Below, piece by piece: positions 51,730 to 62,695 of a stretch of 64,000 nt of DNA. Within the stretch, counting starts at the first letter, position 1. Every line of letters starts with the position of its first letter. Origin of the DNA: Tigriopus japonicus (Eukaryota > Arthropoda > Copepoda > Harpacticoida > Harpacticidae); assembly GCA_010645155.1 (NCBI GenBank), contig CM021312.1, positions 6,211,163 to 6,275,162 of the forward strand. Reading direction: 5' to 3'. The notes under the pieces were generated by a model that was not told the DNA's origin, made no database searches, and saw nothing but the letters and a program-made list of their open reading frames with translations. The translations under genes were made by a program, and so were the position numbers.

Positions 51730-51977
51730 CAGGGGTCGGCAACCGCTTATGGGCCAAGGCCCACGAAATTTGATTCGTGTTGTCAGGGGCCCACCAAACA
51801 TGCATTGGTAGGGTCAGGGGCCCACAAATTTGCGGTCGAAGAGCTTTAGGCCCATGTGTACAGTACTATGAATGGCTCTCGGGGCCACTATTTTGGGCTT
51901 TCTCCATACCTCTTGGGCCCCCCACGACTATCCTTGGGCCCACATTTGGGCCGCGGCCCACCGGTTGCCGACCCCTG
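51730..51977 (+). mobile_element. hAT MITE, complete, with perfect 8-bp target duplication
   Basis: The inverted ends CAGGGGTCGGCAACCG / CGGTTGCCGACCCCTG are perfect, and CAGGGGTCGGCAACC is a typical hAT terminus. The target duplication is CCCTAGAC (51722-51729 and 51978-51985). The 248-bp interior is rich in GGGCCCAC motifs and noncoding. Relatives: 59899-61312 (interrupted) and 40306-40545 (decayed). The intact ends imply relatively recent mobility, mobilised in trans by a hAT transposase not in this window. Confidence 0.92.
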
Positions 51978-54620
51978 CCCTAGACTATTCAGTTCAAACT
52001 AAGCAGGCCGACAACGGGTGTTTGTAGTAATTTGATCCGTGAGCTCAAGATGACTCAGGCTGCATTTTCTGGATATACTCTGAGATTCAAATTTTAAGAT
52101 GGTTGTTAGTGTTGCAAACAATGGACTGCTTTACTTGAACAAGAGCTATAGAGCTAAGAGTATGTTGAATCAAGTCACTTGGCACCCTTGCTGACGGACT
52201 GCTGAAATGAGTTCAAAACAAATCTCCACTGACCGAACTGGAGTGACGTTTCTGTCTTTACAGAACTGTAATCAGGACGAGTTTTTTGAAAACCAGAAGT
52301 GGCGTTTTTGATCTTGCCTTGATTTTAATGCTGAAAACAACGTGACCCAAAAAAATCAACGGACATCAAGCTCAGCAAGACTGGTTTTCAAACTCATAAA
52401 ATCAAAACTGGTATTGAAAAAATGATCACAGGAGTATGTAGAAGAAGCCATATTGCGTACGCATCAAAAGAGTACACGCAATGCGTGTGACATGTTAGAT
52501 GACTCATTAAACAAACCTCCTTGGATAAACAAATCATGCCCATTGACATCTATTCAGCATGTTCCCTAGCAGGAAACCGACCAAATATTCTCCAGAGGGA
52601 CAAACATCTCCATTGTATTTTGTAGTTGAGGTGGGTAAAAAGTACCCCAATCTCTTCAAACGATTTGATGGTCTCTTAAAGGGTTGGGAACCCTTTTGCT
52701 TGCGATCATTCGGAGGATGCAATTTTTTCCCAACCAATGAGAAACTTCTGCAGACAGATATATCAAATCAAATACTCTATTTTGGAGTAATATATAGTAA
52801 TATTAAAAAGCCCTTGTAGTCTAAAAACCTTGGACGTTTGGTGTGACGCATGCCTCATTCTTTTGAAGTCTAAATTTTGCTAGTAAATTCTGATGATGTT
52901 TCGCTCTAATCGCCTCACAGTTATTGAAAAGGGCATATAAACAAGTGTATATGGCAAACTGATCCTATCTGGTAATGGTATTAAGAAAGTTACTATCTTC
53001 CAAAAAGTAGTGTTAGGAGACCTACATACCTGAAACTCTGATGACGGGTGTCACCTTTGTCACTCCTTTTTGTAATGCTTAGAAAATTAAAAATCATTAA
53101 CTTTTAATGAAACAATCAAATTTTCATTCGAAAAAAATCCCCTCAAAAGCTGACGAAGTGAAACCCAAGACTTCAACTTTGAATCTCTATCGTGAACTAA
53201 GCTTAACCCTGTACATTCTCATTTTACAGTGTTCTTCTGTTTCGCATGTTCAGCCAAACATTTGACACTTGATCTCTTGTTACAACGAGTAACGACTTCC
53301 GAAGATAGGTATACACCCTGACATGAAAGTTTTGTCGTAATTTTGATCCAAAATATTTTCATTATAAAACAATAAATTTGAACGACTTGACATGCAATGT
53401 GTCCCCAACTTGTCTCTTCTTCCTCGGAAATGATATTTGGGATGCCATCGACCAAAGTGGAAAGTGTGGACGGATCAACGTTTTTCCGCACTTTTTCAGG
53501 TGTCTTCCCTTTGCCTAAAATTTTGATGAACGGTTGAGATTCCATGAACTCCGGAACTACGACAGACAGTAATATTTCCCGTTATTTTTGGTTAGAGGTG
53601 TTCCAAAACCAGTCTCCTTTCTCCAAAACCGAAAAAAATGATTCCTGCCTTTCACTATTTTTTCACAGCGGTTTAAAGGCAGATGGAACCGTGCAAAAAG
53701 AAAGCGCCGGATATCAAGTTGACAATTGCTGTTCCAGGAATAATTTGTCACTTATTTGCCATTAAATTACATCCTAACTGTTGCATATTGCTCTTTACTG
53801 ATATCTATGCTCATGCCTGTTCACCTTGATTATGAATATTATACCACTTACCATTCGACTCTCGACTCGTCATTACACTAACTAATCCAAAAATATTCTA
53901 GTCACTGGTTGGGGCACACGGGTGGTTTGATTGCGCCAAAGTGTCCACGCATTGCCGTCATTTTTAGGCTCAAAGTATGACTACTACACAACTTTCGTGT
54001 CAGGGTGTATTTACTCAACTTTGTGACACATTTTTCCAATCCTTTTGGATCAACATGTTCGAGAGCATAGCGAGTTTTAATTTCAACCTCAAAATTTGGA
54101 ATAGCTTGGAACTATACATTTCAACACAATCATACTAAGTAACTCATAACAAGCAAATCAAGGAGTGGCAAGGATTAAACGTATGATACTTCTACGACTA
54201 CGAGTGGCCAATTGGCTGCCATTTAAGTTTATCTAATCAGAACTTAAAGCCTTGTCAAAAACTATCCAATATATATGTAGCTGTCACCTAATCCATTATT
54301 TAAATCTATAAAGTGATTTTCATGATAATATCCAACCCCTTTTTGCCTTTGTTTTTGGCGTCTTTGTACGCGAGGCTCGTTCTTAACGATTCTAAGAGAG
54401 GAGTTCACATCGTTTTTGAAGCCGGCTTGTGAGGGCTCGTTTGACTTGATTCGACCACATTCTCTCAATTCACCTGTACTTTGTTCAGAGAATAAAGCTA
54501 CTGTACTAAACTAAAAAAATAAACTGCAATGTTAATTCAAAATATCTATTCAAATTTCTTTGTTGCTGAACATGATACCCCTCGCATTTCGGAGTGACAT
54601 AAAGAGTACTTTAACCTTAT
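51978..54620. other. Intergenic; one unrecognised open frame
   Basis: A minus-strand frame starting near 53560 and running to about 53390 has protein-like composition (MESQPFIKILGKGKTPEKV, DGIPNIISEEEETSWGHIA) but no recognised family and no convincing splice sites. Inverted copies of TCAGGGTGTATAC-type sequence occur at about 53305-53345 and 53980-54020, suggesting another decayed TIR element spanning it. Nothing else is supported. Confidence 0.35.
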
Positions 54621-54638
54621 CTTGACAATAAAAGTCTC

Positions 54639-54648
54639 CAGTATAAAT
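54639..54648 (+). promoter_or_regulatory. TATA box of the acyl-adenylating enzyme gene
   Basis: AGTATAAATA lies 46-55 bases before the ATG at 54694, leaving room for a start site near 54670 and a leader of about 25 bases. It is the only clear TATA box tied to a gene here. Confidence 0.6.
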
Positions 54649-54693
54649 AACCCGTCCGATCGAACAACTCTTGACAGTCCACGGCGCTCAAAA

Positions 54694-56370
54694 ATGTCTA
54701 TCATCAAAGACAATCTCTTATATCCCAAGAGGTCTGAAGTTTGGGAGGATTACCTCAAAACCAACGAAGATGTCTCCTTTGTCGAAGCTTACCTACAAGC
54801 CATCAAACAACAAATCCAAGACAAAGGTGATCGACCCTTCGTTGTAAATGCTGGTATGGCTTTGGCTGAGCATGGCATTCAAACCTCCGCCAAGAGTTTA
54901 GGTCCTAAACAAATCAACCTTAGCGATATCGACCCCATGTCCAGGCGATTTGCAGCCATCCTTTACCAATACGGCCTTCGTCGAGGGGATTACTGCCAGA
55001 TCCTCTGGCCAAACACGTCTTTATTCCAAGTGGCCGTTATGGGCATGTGGCTTTGTGAAGCCATTCCGTCTTTGTGCGACTACACTTATCGGGCAAATGG
55101 TATGGCCCTCCAGATGCAAGATGCCAATCCCAAAGTTATCCTTGCCACCCAGTACAATGTGGCGACGGTGGAGGAGGCCTTGAAGATCTGGGGCAAAACC
55201 ACAGACGAGGTTCCGATACTTGTGCTGGGCAAAAATGGCCCAAACCTCGACAACTATCCCAATGTTGAGACTCTCTTAAATGACAGGAAGATGCGGCCAC
55301 CAGTGCCAAAGCAGGGACCGTTCTCAAGAGAGGATGTTGCCACCTTGTTTTGGTCATCAGGGACGACTGGCAATCCAAAGGGTATCCAACAAACCTATAA
55401 CCTATTCCTGCACCATATGATGCCCAGTGAATACATCACAGGGATTGTCGTCCAATGCACCCTCTTTTTTCACATAGGGGGATTTGTGACGCCGCTGCAC
55501 TCGGTTTTCCACAAAACAGATTACTTCTTCAATGGCGAAGACATTGCTCCAGATTGTGTCAATGTTCTGCACGCTGTGGACAAGTTCAAACCGGAGTTCT
55601 TGGTTTTTGGAACCCACCATTGTAACCAAATAGTGTCCCATGGACCCGACGTTACCAAGGGCTTGAACCTCAACTCAATAAAGGTGGTCGCTCCTCTGGG
55701 TTCCACAGTTCACTCAGAAATGATCCGCGACGTCAAGGCTCTATTCCCCAACTGTAAGGGTTGTCTCAACCTTTATAACATGAGTGAACTTGGACCAATG
55801 GTGGCCTTCAATATGTCGCCCCGTGCATTGGGAGGCATTGGAACCGGGAATATTGTGAAAATTGCGGACCCAGAAACAGGGGAGGCCTTGGGACCCCATC
55901 AAGTGGGAGAGATTCAAGTCAAACCCATTTTTCATATGAAAGGATACCTGAACCGCCCTGAGGAGACGGCTGCGTTTTTCGGTAAAGATGGCTTCTGTCG
56001 CACCGGAGACAACGGGCATTACGACGAAGAAGGGTACCTTTATTACGACAACCGCCTAAAAGATCTCATGAAGCCTGATAATAAGCATGTTTACCCAATG
56101 CAAATTGAGGACGTTATTCAAAGGCACCCTGACGTTTTGGAAGCATGTGTATTTGGCCAACCTCACCCGACTGCCGTGGAAATGGTGACGGCTGCTGTGG
56201 TCCTGGTCTCAGGATCTGAATTGACGGAACAGGATATCAAAGATATGGTGGCCAATGAGTTGGAAGTCTATAAGCATCTACATGGGGGCGTGGTCTTTGT
56301 CAAGGACCAACTTCCCAAGAATGAACAAGGAAAGTTTCTGCGCAAGGAAATGATAAAATTTGTGAAGTAA
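54694..56370 (+). CDS. Acyl-adenylating enzyme, 4-coumarate/acyl-CoA ligase-like (ANL superfamily)
   Basis: A single uninterrupted exon of 558 residues that activates a carboxylic acid with ATP, usually forming an acyl-CoA. The adenylation motifs are all present: A3 P-loop LFWSSGTTGNPKG (about residue 228), A5 NLYNMSELGP, A7 FCRTGDNGHYDEEGYLYY with the ribose-binding Asp, A8 hinge NRLKDLMKPDNKHVYPMQIE, and A10 PKNEQGKFLRKEM with the catalytic Lys. It should therefore be active. The C-terminus is FVK, with no SKL-type peroxisomal signal, and no signal peptide is visible. Substrate cannot be told; arthropod relatives include medium/long-chain acyl-CoA synthetases and luciferase-like proteins. 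The ATG at 54694 is the first in frame after a TATA box. AATAAA is at 56482. Lack of introns contrasts with every other gene here and suggests a retrocopy, tandem-expanded intronless family, or transfer. Confidence 0.92.
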   Translation: MSIIKDNLLYPKRSEVWEDYLKTNEDVSFVEAYLQAIKQQIQDKGDRPFVVNAGMALAEHGIQTSAKSLGPKQINLSDIDPMSRRFAAILYQYGLRRGDYCQILWPNTSLFQVAVMGMWLCEAIPSLCDYTYRANGMALQMQDANPKVILATQYNVATVEEALKIWGKTTDEVPILVLGKNGPNLDNYPNVETLLNDRKMRPPVPKQGPFSREDVATLFWSSGTTGNPKGIQQTYNLFLHHMMPSEYITGIVVQCTLFFHIGGFVTPLHSVFHKTDYFFNGEDIAPDCVNVLHAVDKFKPEFLVFGTHHCNQIVSHGPDVTKGLNLNSIKVVAPLGSTVHSEMIRDVKALFPNCKGCLNLYNMSELGPMVAFNMSPRALGGIGTGNIVKIADPETGEALGPHQVGEIQVKPIFHMKGYLNRPEETAAFFGKDGFCRTGDNGHYDEEGYLYYDNRLKDLMKPDNKHVYPMQIEDVIQRHPDVLEACVFGQPHPTAVEMVTAAVVLVSGSELTEQDIKDMVANELEVYKHLHGGVVFVKDQLPKNEQGKFLRKEMIKFVK

Positions 56371-56479
56371 CAACAAACAGTTTCAAACAAAATCTGTGTA
56401 TACATTAAAAAGCAGTCATTTGACAAGCCTTGCGTACTTTACAAAATAACTACACTCAAGTACATCATAGCTGTTGATG

Positions 56480-56757
56480 TTAATAAAATGACTGCCAAGT
56501 TGAAGTAGTCTTAGCTGGTTGCGGACAGGCGCGAGAGCGCTTAAAGATTCCAAACAAGGCTTTCAAGCAAAAGATGTTTTTTCGCTCTTTGATTGAGTGT
56601 GCTGTGGACAGCCTGTGGTTCATGGATGCTTTGTATTTTATACAGCCTTCGAAAATGAGCACCTCTCCTAACCGTTCGAGCGGCCTGTCAATCGATGTTG
56701 GATACCAAAAATCAATCCATAGAGCCGAAAAACAACATGCCCGAATCCATGCCATCC
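56480..56757 (-). CDS. Doubtful open frame antisense to the ligase 3' flank
   Basis: An acceptor-like TTTTTAG precedes GATGGCATGG at 56757, and a 91-codon frame (MAWIRACCFSALWIDFWY ... ALFGIFKRSR) follows, ending at a stop at 56480. The sequence is moderately GC-rich for this window but matches nothing I know. It may be a terminal exon of a minus-strand gene or chance. Confidence 0.2.
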
Positions 56758-58482
56758 TAAAAATGGTCCAAATCTATTATTTTGTATCAATGGGAGTGAT
56801 TACCGTAGCTAGCAAGTTACATACCTGCTGCCGTCAGCAATCGAGGCTTGCCAAAAACTTGCATGAGTTTTCATGGGTCAGATTTTCAATAAATGTTGCA
56901 TTTAAGACCAATGGCATTGATTATGAATGTTGAAGAGTTTGCAGAGTAAGAACAAAACACTAGAAGAAATTGGAAACGTGCAATTGAACAAATGATTATA
57001 TGTTTATTCCAAGACAGGCGTTCCTGATTCAAAAATTCGTAAAAGCCCCTTCAATTTGTGTGAACATATTTTAGATACAAGCAATAAACATAACTATTTT
57101 TCGGAAAATGTCAAGTTTCAAATCAGTATTATATATCTCTATATACGAGATACAACACGAACCCAGAATGGGCCCCGATGCGTACATGCAAACGTTTCAA
57201 TTACGTGACTTTGACTTTGTAAAAATATCCAATGTGTATAAAACACGCAACAAAGCTTATTATATATATTCATGAACAAATATTGAATCTGATGAAGGCT
57301 GTTAAGAGAAACAACCAAGCAGCATATGAAGTTTATCTAAAGTTGACTGGCAGTTTTTTATGTATAAAGCTGTATAGGATGTATTGCTATTTTGGAAATG
57401 CTTTGATGCTTGAGATTTGCAATGTGCCATTTTCACCTGTGGCTGAGTAAGATAATGCAAGGACATTCTTGATTAATGACGGCATGTGAAAACAGGATCG
57501 GTCATAAAGTGGACATGGAACAAAAGCAAAGGAAAGACAGGAGGAATTTTGAACATTGTTGTGAACCAAGTAAGTTATTTAGAACGTGAATGGAATAGGA
57601 ACTACTGTAGACGTATGAACAAAGTAAAAAAAAAAAATCACGTCCCATTTCCGTGTCGTCATTAGTTCAGAAACAATTTGTTGGTTCCAAAATATTTTCT
57701 CTTTGCAAATTGGTACACCCATTTGTAGAATAGGCGGATCAGACGAGAAAGAAGAGAACAAAGAAGACTTGTTGAAGAATAGAAACGAACTGTTTATTTC
57801 CAGCTGATTCACCCGATGGATAATGGAGAGCCATAGGAGATTGGCTCGGACGATCTTACACCATTATGCGATTTGACGGTGCTTTCTAGATAAGAAAGTT
57901 AGTTGTATTCTTAATGAAAATGAATCTAAATCCGCCCTTCTTGGCCTTACGTGCGATTTCAACCTTCCCACCCAATTTGCCAGGATGAACCGGGAAGACC
58001 TTTCAATAAAGTGTTTCATATTCCTTGGTTGGCAACATATGATTTTATTATATTAGAGAGGCTACGAATTGTGCAATCATACCTTCTCAATGCAATTCAA
58101 ATAAAGGACATGTTCTGGATAGTAATTGCAGTTCTGTGCAATCTTTATTTTTAAAATATTAATGAAGAAAATGAAAATCCAGGTGTTTAAAACCAAAATG
58201 TGATAAAATTTGGTTCAAGAACAATTGAATAACTTGAAATGCACAAAAAATAGGTCCTTCCCCACCTCAGCTGAACATTAAAAAGTAGATCCATTTGTAT
58301 TTTGATCTGGAAGTAATTTACGTAGTTTTTAGGAGCCACACCATGTACGTCAAAAGGTGCAGAGATTTCTCTATCCTGACTATTTTTGGGGGTATTTCAT
58401 TTATAGGATCGTTACTCTGTCATCTTCAACATTAGTTACTAGTTTTGGATTGATGCAAGCCATTTTAGTACTAAGAGACCTG

Positions 58483-58581
58483 AGGCTAGTTTTTTAGACG
58501 CAAGGATCGATCTCAAGTTCGGACTAATAGTACTAAAGTACGATCTTGAGACCGATCTTTTGCGTCTAAAAAAACTAGCCT
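58483..58581. repeat. 99-bp palindrome, second copy
   Basis: AGGCTAGTTTTTTAGACGC...GCGTCTAAAAAAACTAGCCT, the same family as 51608-51705, with GATCGATCTCAAG and CTTGAGACCGATC arms around ACTAATAGTACTAAAGT. No target duplication is obvious. Confidence 0.75.
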
Positions 58582-58685
58582 TTGTACTCTCTAGTACAGA
58601 AGGAACAGTTTTTGAGATTTGTTGACAAGCTTCGAACGAGGACGAGGACGAGCGGATTTTTGTAAACATTGCTTGTGCGTTTATT

Positions 58686-58820
58686 AGTGATGTGAAATCT
58701 GGGCTTTGGCAAGTTTTTTCACGGGAGGTTGCAAGGTAGGGTCACCAAATGGAGATTTTGTGCTTTGCTAACTAACTCAAGCAAACACAAATTTGAGTTT
58801 AATTTGCAACCCTGGATGGG
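58686..58820. mobile_element. Half copy of the hAT MITE family at 42799
   Basis: TGATGTGAAATCTGGGCTTTGG, GGTTGCAAGGTAGGGTCACCAAATGG and AACACAAATTTGAG match, in order, one arm and the interior of 42799-43097 (inverse orientation to its right arm). The other terminus is missing. Confidence 0.55.
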
Positions 58821-59898
58821 GATGTCATCATGCTTTACAAGAAACCTTAGCCACTAGAAGTTTTGGAATAAAACTAAAGGCAGAACGAGAAATAAAGGGG
58901 GTGTCGTGATTGCTTCACTTTCCTTCCATGAGAGAGATGAGAGATGCAAGTTTTAATTCGCCTCCATCTTTTTCTTTTCCTTTTGAAAGGCACTTTGTTT
59001 CAGAGGCAAAAATGGAGGTTAGTTCATCTGTTTGACTGAAATTTGAAAGCCTTTAATCTATTTTGAGGTCAATAATTAGCTTTAGAGCAAGATCGGAAAA
59101 CATTGTGAGGTTTATGAAACTACGTCTGAAGTGCAAAAATGTGTAAAAAGGTGAGTTCAAAATCAAAATAACTGCCTCTAGTCAACTCATTGTGATATCA
59201 CGATTTTAAATAACTATTTTTAGCGTTTTCAGCGTTTCTTACCATTTGACATGTCGCTTTTATTGTGTATAAGTATGATTATACATATATCCTTCATCGT
59301 AAGCCATGACACGACCAAGAGTCGCAATAAACATAATAAACAAACAAAATAATTGTTGAATATTTCCTCAACACAGTAATGATTGCAATGTAACAAAATA
59401 CGGAATGTGCTGCCTATAATGAAGTATATGTCCTGAAAATTAAGTTTCTAGCTTTTTTATCAGAAACCCCCGCACCCTCACTAATCTTTTGATTGTCTAA
59501 ATCTCTCTTGGACTTTGTTTACACAATCGTCATAACTAAGACGATGGGGTTTGAATAAATTGCCATCAATGTAAAGTTTATTGGCCCAACTCTTTCTGCA
59601 AATATTGACACACGCTTCGGCAAATATTAACAAGATTTGGGCATAATGATAAAATGACGACGGGAAATCAACAACTATATTGGCCCAACCTTTCGAATTG
59701 ACCTTCATAAATCAACATTTTATTTATAAACGTAGATCTCAGTCATTTGAGATCAGTGCTTTTTCCGGTTCAACCCTCCTTGATTACATCTGGAGTGGAT
59801 GTAATCATTTATTACACATCATTTATGTACCTTTCTTAAAATGTACTTATTCAGGTCTTAGCCTCTTCAAATTGTGACGTGCAGAGGATTCTTTAAGG

Positions 59899-61312
59899 TA
59901 GGGGTCGGCAACCACTTTTGAGTCAAGGCACACCAAATTTGATTACATTTGACAGGGGCCCACCAAAGACACGTTGGTTGGTACAGGATCCCACAAATTA
60001 ACGATCAACGAGCTTTGGGCCTAAGAGTACAGGACTATGGATTAGATGGATGGCTCCCGGGCCCACTATTTTGGACTTTCCCCATAACTCCTGGGCCCAC
60101 TAATGACCACCCTTGGCCCATATGTGGGCTGCGGCCCACAGTGTGGCCAACTAGCATTTTTTCAAGGGCAAAAGGATTGCAGAATTTTGATTAACATCGC
60201 TCGGATTTTTAGCATTTTTCTAGCATTACTTGAAAGGCTCTAGAATAAAAAAATTTGCATAGCATTTTAGCATTACTCTGCACTTTTTGGAAAAACATCC
60301 AATTTTGGGCTTCAAAGACAGCTGATTTTGACAGTTGAATTTGCCTATGTTCCCTGACTTAAAAAAAGATAAATTGGAAGACTTGTGATCCTTATTTTCA
60401 AGTTGGTTTTACAGAACAGGTCTACAGTACAGGTAACCAAATTTCTGTTAACAGGCTTTGTCTAGACAACTTGAGAAGGGGCAATAGGATTACTTGTCTC
60501 AAAAAAGATTAGATTTATGATGGAACTACAACACCAACTACAGAAAAACAGCTTTTTAAATTTAGAATGGATAAATCAGTGTTTCAGTGAAAAAACGTAT
60601 CAAAAAGGGCTTCTAGCCAAAACCATTTTTGTTAAAAGAGGTCTTTTTGGAAATGAAAAGTAGCTGATGACAAAATTTTTAACATGCAAAATTCACTTTG
60701 AAATTAAAACTGTTGATGTGTTTGATGATGAGAGATAATAAATTTTACAAAATGGGGAAAATAAGTTGCAAAGGTTTCTGAACCAAGAAATATTCAACTT
60801 TGGTGTGAAATATCAGTCTTTAAAACGCATGTCTGCTTTTGGTTTTCATAGAGGCATAAGTGAAATTTAAACAAAATAGCGCTTTTGGTCCATTACTAGT
60901 TTCAATTTAATCCTAGTAAATTTGAAGAAATCGTTTAAAACATAATGTTGGGTTTCTTACAAACCTTAAACTATTCATGAAAATAACTTTTTATAATTGT
61001 CATCAAAAATAAGTGCTGCATGGCTTGCCAATTGTTTTGTTTTGCTCTTTATGATTCATTTCATTATCAATGCATTATAAATTTTTGAAGGGAAAGTTTT
61101 AACTATTTTTGACAAGTATAAGAAAAATAAATTTTGTGTCAATTTCGGCAAAATTAAAGTAAAAAAATAGCTTCAAATATTCACTAATGGGTATAATAGC
61201 CGCTGCAGCCCCCTTTTTGTATTAGAAAAGGTAGCATTTTCTAGACTTTAACTAGCATCTTCGTTCCGAAAAAAGTTGGCCACCCTGGCGGCCCACCGGT
61301 TGCCTACCCCTG
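59899..61312 (+). mobile_element. hAT MITE interrupted by a second hAT element
   Basis: The ends TAGGGGTCGGCAACC / GGTTGCCTACCCCTG are inverted, flanked by CTTTAAGG on both sides (59891-59898, 61313-61320). The outer sequence (59899-60138 plus 61296-61312, 257 bp) is the same family as 51730-51977. The inner 1149 bp (60139-61287) is a separate insertion with its own ends and duplication. Confidence 0.9.
60139..61287. mobile_element. Nested non-autonomous hAT-like element
   Basis: The ends CAGTGTGGCCAACTAGCAT and (inverse of the right end) CAGGGTGGCCAACTTTTTT match in the first 13 bases but one. The flanking 8-mer is GCGGCCCA on both sides (60131-60138, 61288-61295). The 1149-bp interior is AT-rich with stops in all frames, so no transposase. 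TAGCATTTT motifs recur near both ends. Confidence 0.88.
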
Positions 61313-61634
61313 CTTTAAGGTGAAATAAAGTAGTTCCGCAGTAAGAAGGCAAAACCTATATTTAAGTAATATACGTAATTATTATTTGAACGGTTAATTT
61401 TCATTATTGTATGTTACCCCTAATCGAGGGAGGCGTCTCGTCAGATTTGGTAATGGAGGTAGTCTTGATAGCTGAATCCTTGAATAAGTTGAAGCACAGG
61501 GCGGATATACGGAAATTTTTGTTGGGTGAGTTACAGTTGTTGAAGAGCCAAGGTTGCAGGTGAAAACTTGATATTTCCGAAGATTATTACTTAAGTTGTG
61601 CCCAAACAAACAACAAGTGACCCTGACTTCAACC

Positions 61635-62162
61635 TAGGGATGGGTGACAGCGGCAATTCTGCCCTCGACTCCGACACCGACACCGCAAGGTTGACACCCA
61701 CCCCGACACCGGCACCTGTGTTGAAGTTGCCAATCAACGTCGTGGTGTCGAAACTAACAAAGATAGCGTGTTCCTTTAATGAGCCCCTCTGGACTGCAAT
61801 ATGGAGCACCAGTTTTGACAGACCTACGCATTCTAAAGACATTTAAGTCCATGTTAGTGCAACATAAATTTGAGAGAGGGAAAATAAGCTTACATCTTAC
61901 AATACCCTAGCTGGGTGTGTGATTTTCTTGCATTGCGTTTATGTTTATGATGGAACCAAAAATGATGATATTGGATTTTATTTAGTCCTTCACATTTACA
62001 ATCAACATTGGGATCAAGTTTTTGGGCAGGCAGTACGTTTTTCAAAAACTCTTGAAACCTTAAAATGTCGGCACCAGAGACCTAGTGCTGATGCCGACAC
62101 CGATAGCCCAAAAAGTTGGTGTCAACACCTTGGCACCAACACCGGCTTCTCGCCCACCCCTC
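61635..62162. mobile_element. hAT-like element with 8-bp target duplication
   Basis: Flanked by CTTCAACC on both sides (61627-61634, 62163-62170). The left end TAGGGATGGGTGACAGCGG and the reverse complement of the right end GAGGGGTGGGCGAGAAGCCGG are imperfectly inverted. Each end is followed by GACACCGACACC/GGTGTCGG-type simple repeats. 528 bp, no gene. Confidence 0.7.
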
Positions 62163-62519
62163 CTTCAACCCTACAAACGAAACGAACTTGTTTGGGCTAG
62201 CGGGCTAAATGGAGAGAAATGTCACTCCCATGAGCAAGGATTTTGTTATGAACACAGTTTGCTGTTTCTCTGCTTCCCCAGTCATGGCGCCAAATTCAAA
62301 AATATGTCAATAACCTCATGTGCTTGTGCTTTCACTCGAAATGCAAAAAGGGTTCCAAGCTCCATCAATGAGTTGAACTCAGTTCAAGAAATGTATTTGC
62401 AACTCAACCAACATGACTATGGGTCAAATTATTAAAAATCAGAAAATAATGTGTACCCAGAGGGTACATTCAAATATCAATTCAAGAGTACCAATCAAAA
62501 CTTTCTAACCGTTTGACAT

Positions 62520-62695
62520 TTAGGACTCGTGCAACATTTGGTCAACCTGGCCCGCTGTCCAGTTGTATTTCAAAGCATAGATATGCGTAGATAGGACAGG
62601 CTCAGTCAACTCTCTATGATTTTGTCGGATGATTCTGGGGTTAACTCCCTCCAGCAAGGAATGGTCACCTTTTGCAATCACCCGCCAACTTGGGC
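62520..62695 (-). CDS. Terminal exon of an unrecognised gene
   Basis: An acceptor with a good pyrimidine tract (TTTACACTTAG) opens a 58-codon frame with no stop until TAA: PSWRVIAKGDHSLLEGVNPR, IIRQNHRELTEPVLSTHIY, ALKYNWTAGQVDQMLHES. Composition and codon use are those of a real exon. The upstream exon must end in phase 1. A donor near 62802 is in phase but its frame is closed by a stop a few codons upstream. I do not recognise the family. The rest of the gene probably lies beyond the right edge. Confidence 0.5.

Larger units (their letters stand above)
56758..59898. other. Intergenic, with repeat fragments
   Basis: This holds a SINE fragment (57160-57174), a second 99-bp palindrome (58483-58581), a half copy of the hAT MITE family of 42799 (about 58686-58820), and a sequence like a LINE 3' end (59240-59345, GAGTCGCAATAAACATAATAAAC). 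Open frames at 57232-57450, 57579-57812 and 59481-59708 have no recognisable features. Confidence 0.4.

Noticed and set aside
53219..53545. 108-codon minus-strand frame with protein-like first half
   Set aside because: Second half degenerates into AT-rich sequence, no good donor after the plausible part, and it is flanked by inverted repeat fragments; left as a remark rather than a gene.
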